Both the position numbers and the translations under genes were made by a program. A DNA stretch of 14,533 bases from Treponema sp. (GTDB taxonomy: Bacteria > Spirochaetota > Spirochaetia > Treponematales > Breznakiellaceae). Each line of letters starts with the position of its first letter. Position 1 is the stretch's first letter. The stretch lies in assembly GCA_031275035.1 (NCBI GenBank), contig JAISPH010000174.1:1-14533 (forward strand), in the 5' to 3' direction. Below the pieces are notes generated by a model. That model worked only from the letters and a program-made list of their open reading frames with translations, was not told the DNA's origin and ran no database searches. Below, piece by piece: positions 12,532-14,533 of this stretch.

Positions 12532-14533
12532 AGCCGGTATAGGCCTCGACCATCTGTTCTATGTTGACAATGTCCAGGCTGCCGCTTAGTTCTTCCGGCC
12601 GGCCGCTTCGAAGATAGAAAAGCCAGCACCGGACAGGTTTGCCGAAAATATCCGCCGCCGCCCTCTTGTAAACCGCAAGCTGTCCGTAATGTTCTGCAGG
12701 TTTCCCTTCCCGGCCGGTTTTAAAATCAACCACATGAACCGTTCCCGCAGTTTCAAAGATCAGATCGATCTGCCCTGTAACGGGAATGTCCCTGCCGGCG
12801 GCCTTAACCATGGTAAGAATGGGATACTCCGGCTCCCGGTAAGAAGCGTCCAGGCTGAGGCGGCCAAGTTCCGATTTGAAAAATGTATCCGTCATGGCGA
12901 GGGCCCTGGCATGGACCTGAGAAATATACTTTTCATCCAGCCTGGCAATGATGCCGGGCGGAATACGGGGAGGCCGTTCTTCAAACCGGGCCTCAATAAA
13001 GCGGTGAACCACGGTTCCAAACCCGGCGGCCTCAAGTCCGGCATCCGCCAAAAACCGGTCCAGATCGCCCGCCGGTTCCTGCCCGGCAAAACCGGCGGCG
13101 GGATCAGGGTAATACAAATTACTAGCGTTTACGGCGCCCGCCGCCGCCGGGGCGGCGATGATTCCGGCCCCTTCATAGAAGGGACCGGCGGTCCGGGCTG
13201 CCTCCGCCATGGACAGGCCCGAATGCCGCCGGGACTGCTTATCAATATCGGCCCAGGTAACGAATTCTATCGGATCGATGCTGTAAGGCGGGGACTCGCA
13301 CTCGGCCAGTACCGGAATGAGCAGATCCAAAAAACTGGAAACTTTTTTGTCTTCCCTGCTGTCCAGCTGACGCAGCCGCCCGCTAATAAATTCTCCGGTG
13401 TACTGAAGCTGCTCCGGAACCCGGTCCTCCTTTTCCTTTCCGGTCTGCGCCGGAAGGGTCATGGTCAGATAGAGGGCGCTCTCCGCCCTGGTCATGGCCA
13501 CATAGAGAAGGCGGCGCAGTTCCGCAAGCTCCTTCCGGTTTTCTTCATCCCGCTGGAGATTGAAAAAATAGTTCCCCCTGCTTTCGGAAAGTTCCTCCGC
13601 CTGAGGCAGATTGAGGGTGATGCCCCAGCGCCCGCTGAAGTAAACCCCCTTTGTATTGACCCTGGAGATCCTGCCGGCGCAGCAGTACACAAAAACCACG
13701 GGGAATTCCAGGCCCTTGCTTTTATGGATGGTCATAATCCGCACTCCCGGTTCCCGTTCATCGGTTATGGAGAGATCCGGCTGTTCCTCCCTGTTGATTA
13801 GATCTTCAATGTAGTCGATAAAGTCAGCCAGGGTCTTTCCCCTGGCGTCAATGGTCCGGGCAAGTTCAAAAAAAAGATCAAAGAGGCCGCCGTAAATTTG
13901 AGAATCCGCAGACCAGATAGTTTCGTAGCGGTAGCCCTCATTGTACCAAAGTCTGGTTAAAAGGGCGGCAGCCGGCATGGACCGGGAATCCGCCGCCAGA
14001 GCGTTGTACCGTTCCCGCCCCCGGCGGAAACATTCCCGTTCCTCCTCCGGGATGAGGGGTTCCAGGGATTCGTCAAAGGGAGGAAGGTCTTCATGGAGCA
14101 TACATACCGAGAGGGTTAGATCGCTTAAACGCATAAAGGGGGAACGGATAAGGGCCGCATAGGCTAAACGGTCTCCGGGGTAGACCAGAAGGCGGAGCAG
14201 GTTGTAAAGATCGTTCACCGGCGCATCACTGAAAAGTCCCGCGGGCCGGTCCGCATTATAGGGGACGCCGAAATTCTTAAACTGCTTTTCCAGGTTATGC
14301 TGATGGGTGGCGGAACGCTGGAGCACCGCAAAATCACCGTAGGCGCAGGGCCGGCTTACCGTCTCCCCCTTTTCCCGGACCTGAACAAGAACCCCCCCCT
14401 CCACCATGGACCTGATCCGGCCGGCAATATAGGCCGCTTCAATGTCGTAGGAAGAGGGACCGTCCTTTTCGAGCCGGCCCTTATCGAGAAAACAAAAGTG
14501 AACCGGCACATTCTCCGATCCCGCCGCCGCAGA
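12521..14533 (-). CDS. addA: AddA/RecB-type helicase-nuclease, C-terminal part (5' end beyond window)
   Basis: DNA double-strand-break processing enzyme of the UvrD/RecB superfamily. The frame is open to the right edge, so the N-terminal helicase motifs (Walker A and others) are outside; 670 codons are present. Counting from the GTG at 14509, which is probably internal: helicase motif V VRIMTIHKSKGLEF (256-269), motif VI LLYVAMTRA (334-342), then a PD-(D/E)xK nuclease with the N-terminal His in VVHRFIEARFE (500-510, His 502), GQIDLI (579-584, Asp 582), VVDFKTG (593-599, Asp 595 and Lys 597) and the Q-x3-Y element (Gln 610, Tyr 614). No iron-sulphur Cys set surrounds the nuclease, which favours AddA over AddB. 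The partner addB is not visible. The stop TAA lies inside the end of the NYN gene. Confidence 0.85.
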   Translation of the reverse strand, partial: SAAAGSENVPVHFCFLDKGRLEKDGPSSYDIEAAYIAGRIRSMVEGGVLVQVREKGETVSRPCAYGDFAVLQRSATHQHNLEKQFKNFGVPYNADRPAGLFSDAPVNDLYNLLRLLVYPGDRLAYAALIRSPFMRLSDLTLSVCMLHEDLPPFDESLEPLIPEEERECFRRGRERYNALAADSRSMPAAALLTRLWYNEGYRYETIWSADSQIYGGLFDLFFELARTIDARGKTLADFIDYIEDLINREEQPDLSITDEREPGVRIMTIHKSKGLEFPVVFVYCCAGRISRVNTKGVYFSGRWGITLNLPQAEELSESRGNYFFNLQRDEENRKELAELRRLLYVAMTRAESALYLTMTLPAQTGKEKEDRVPEQLQYTGEFISGRLRQLDSREDKKVSSFLDLLIPVLAECESPPYSIDPIEFVTWADIDKQSRRHSGLSMAEAARTAGPFYEGAGIIAAPAAAGAVNASNLYYPDPAAGFAGQEPAGDLDRFLADAGLEAAGFGTVVHRFIEARFEERPPRIPPGIIARLDEKYISQVHARALAMTDTFFKSELGRLSLDASYREPEYPILTMVKAAGRDIPVTGQIDLIFETAGTVHVVDFKTGREGKPAEHYGQLAVYKRAAADIFGKPVRCWLFYLRSGRPEELSGSLDIVNIEQMVEAYTGSIR

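Noticed and set aside
12689..13801. 370-codon plus-strand frame opposite the AddA-type gene
   Set aside because: Antisense to a frame with clear helicase and nuclease motifs; composition is typical of a shadow frame.

Overview
The window looks like chromosomal DNA from a bacterium, probably a spirochaete of the Treponema group. That placement is an impression from protein style and gene mix and is held weakly. The central de novo pyrimidine cluster is strongly GC-rich. The NYN-domain gene and several regulatory stretches are clearly more AT-rich. No rRNA, tRNA, CRISPR array, insertion sequence or prophage structural gene is visible.

Layout. (1) 1-2226, minus strand: a sugar ABC transporter of the Rbs/Mgl type. 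It has a 5' permease fragment that runs off the left edge and a complete two-domain ATPase. They are transcribed from a near-consensus promoter with a LacI-type palindrome in the leader. (2) 2247-4449, minus strand: three poorly characterised genes. One encodes five CHCC zinc-ribbon repeats (DUF723-like), one is a DUF1508 (YegP-type) protein with an AT-hook tail, and one is a 192-residue protein I do not recognise. (3) 4450-4984: a 535-base divergent intergenic region full of hairpins and palindromes. It ends in a textbook intrinsic terminator just before pyrB, so the pyrimidine operon is probably controlled by attenuation. A small frame reads through this terminator and overlaps pyrB. (4) 4985-11511, plus strand: pyrB-pyrI-pyrC-pyrF-pyrK-pyrD followed by a uracil-DNA-glycosylase-superfamily-like gene. 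Several junctions overlap by exactly 8 bases. (5) 11587-12531, plus strand: a NYN (PIN-like) nuclease domain fused to a cold-shock-like domain, with its own strong promoter. (6) 12521-14533, minus strand: the C-terminal part of an AddA/RecB-type helicase-nuclease, converging on and overlapping the NYN gene by 11 bases.

The pyr genes supply aspartate carbamoyltransferase (catalytic PyrB plus regulatory PyrI), dihydroorotase (PyrC), dihydroorotate dehydrogenase of the NAD-linked 1B type (PyrD plus PyrK) and OMP decarboxylase (PyrF). Carbamoyl-phosphate synthetase (carAB) and orotate phosphoribosyltransferase (pyrE) are not in the window. The most interesting parts are the pyr leader, the small frame bridging pyrI and pyrC, the glycosylase-like passenger gene of the operon, and the two unusual domain fusions (NYN plus cold-shock-like, DUF1508 plus AT-hooks).
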